A stretch of DNA of 64,000 nt from Flavobacteriales bacterium 33_180_T64 (lineage in GTDB: Bacteria; Bacteroidota; Bacteroidia; Flavobacteriales; Flavobacteriaceae), in the NCBI GenBank assembly GCA_002162685.1, contig MAAQ01000019.1, positions 39,604-103,603 on the forward strand, read 5' to 3'. The translations under genes were made by a program, and so were the position numbers. The notes under the pieces were generated by a model. That model had not been told where the DNA came from. It did no database searches and saw only the letters and a list, made by a program, of their open reading frames with translations. This document shows positions 63,152 to 64,000 of the stretch, piece after piece (the first letter of the stretch is position 1; each line of letters opens with the position of its first letter).

Positions 63152-64000
63152 TTATTTTACAATTAATTTTTTTACAACCTGTTTATTATCAGTTATAATT
63201 CTAACCAAATAAAAACCTGTGTTTAAATCTAGTTCAATTATTTCCATATTACGAATCTGTTTTTTTAATAACAACTGACCAGTTATATTAAAAAATTCAA
63301 CCTCTCCTTTTCCAATTATTCCTTTAATATAAATATGCTTATATGTTGGGTTTGGAAACATCCTAATATTATTTAAGGTATTAACATCTGAAACATTTAG
63401 TGTTTCTTCAACCATAAATGAACCTGCTATTCCATTTGTATTTCCACAGTCATCACTAAGAGTAAAATTGACTATTACTGTTTCTGAACATTCAACAGTT
63501 AATGGTCCATCATGTGAAACGCTGGCATTTCCACAACTATCTGACCCTATAAAACCGTTAATCCAATTATCATAGGTTTCCTGAACTGTTGCATTGCAAT
63601 CCATAGTAACATCTGAAGGTATATTATCCCATATTGGGTTAATAGTATCTACAACAGTTATTGTTTGCACATGGATGGTTTTATTATTACATAGATCTGT
63701 TGCTGTCCATGTTCTTGTTATAATGGAATCTCCTGAGCATGATCCTGAACTTGTGATTTCTTCAAAAGTAACTATTGCTGTTCCACAGGTATCACTTGCG
63801 GTTAAAGTCTCTTCTACTGGAATACTATCACAATCTACAGTTGTATTTCCTGGAAGTGTCTCATTAAATGTAGGGTAAATAGTGTCTTCAACTGTTATTG
63901 TTTGCACATGAATGGTTTCATTATTACAATCATCTGTTGCTGTCCACGTTCTTGTTATAATGGAATCTCCTGAGCACGATCCTGAACTTGTCGTTTCTTC
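63152..64000 (-). CDS. Repeat-rich T9SS cargo protein, 3' part (runs off right edge)
   Basis: The frame is open to the window edge, giving 282 residues without the N-terminus. It contains ~79-residue HYR-like immunoglobulin repeats with paired cysteines (SGSCSGDSIITRTWTATD, then LCNNKTIHVQTITV); two nearly identical copies lie in the window. The last ~80 residues are a T9SS type A sorting domain (MFPNPTYKHIYIKG, GFYLVRIITDNKQVVKKLIVK region). It is exported to the surface by T9SS. The tandem repeats suggest an adhesin, as inference. Confidence 0.85.
   Translation of the reverse strand, partial: EETTSSGSCSGDSIITRTWTATDDCNNETIHVQTITVEDTIYPTFNETLPGNTTVDCDSIPVEETLTASDTCGTAIVTFEEITSSGSCSGDSIITRTWTATDLCNNKTIHVQTITVVDTINPIWDNIPSDVTMDCNATVQETYDNWINGFIGSDSCGNASVSHDGPLTVECSETVIVNFTLSDDCGNTNGIAGSFMVEETLNVSDVNTLNNIRMFPNPTYKHIYIKGIIGKGEVEFFNITGQLLLKKQIRNMEIIELDLNTGFYLVRIITDNKQVVKKLIVK
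63664..64000 (-). repeat. Tandem 237-bp coding repeats
   Basis: The phrase TTTGCACATG and the ~100 bases after it recur at 63664 and 63901, exactly 237 bases (79 codons) apart, with few changes. More copies may lie beyond the right edge. Confidence 0.8.

Overview
The window is AT-rich bacterial chromosome from the Bacteroidota, most likely a marine member of the Flavobacteriaceae. The evidence is threefold. Three proteins end in type IX secretion (T9SS) sorting domains. Gliding-motility genes gldF and gldG are present. Several genes lack a Shine-Dalgarno sequence but have TAnnTTTG -7 boxes, and the neighbourhoods are typical of flavobacteria. I see no rRNA, tRNA, CRISPR array, integrase or intact insertion sequence. 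Genus cannot be fixed from the sequence alone.

Layout. 1-7.5 kb: the first codons of a cysteine desulfurase run off the left edge, followed by a Ca-binding-type lipoprotein, a DUF2027/Smr protein, a T9SS cargo protein, a DUF2752/CCC-motif membrane pair, ornithine aminotransferase, and an operon of an SRPBCC protein, an ECF sigma factor and a two-TM protein. 7.7-16 kb: an RlmD-like rRNA methyltransferase with two envelope proteins, a THUMP methyltransferase facing a second methyltransferase across a symmetric promoter, a ZIP metal transporter, and small conserved genes. 16-24 kb: an ABC ATPase with a huge ABC-permease/M1-peptidase fusion, an M42 peptidase, a class V aminotransferase and a histidine-rich membrane protein. 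24-33 kb: a giant T9SS adhesin-like protein with YadA-type head repeats, a vanadium-haloperoxidase-like enzyme, a DUF2723 glycosyltransferase-like protein, a methyltransferase and a NUDIX hydrolase.

33-42 kb: a PrsW-like protease, then a three-gene biotin-dependent acyl-CoA carboxylase (carrier protein, biotin carboxylase, carboxyltransferase), a secreted amidohydrolase, GNAT, DinB, an MsbA-like exporter and a Bcr/CflA-type transporter. 43-45 kb: a contractile-tail sheath gene and a tube gene stand alone, with a palindromic TACGTA-N4-TACGTA site upstream. 45-52 kb: a monocarboxylate/amino-acid module (AGCS symporter, DUF4212, ActP-like symporter, acetyl-CoA synthetase), interrupted by about 0.8 kb of decayed gene remnants. 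52-61 kb: a DUF1624 membrane protein, purC, phoH, a SAM-hydrolysing enzyme, a small monooxygenase, gldF-unknown-gldG and dnaN. 61-64 kb: an unrecognised three-gene operon (small helical protein, lipoprotein, four-TM protein), a DUF4870 protein, and the 3' end of a repeat-rich T9SS protein that continues off the right edge.

The most interesting points are the orphan sheath/tube pair with its upstream palindrome, the unrecognised three-gene envelope operon beside dnaN, the extra gene translationally wedged between gldF and gldG, and the adhesin-like T9SS protein.
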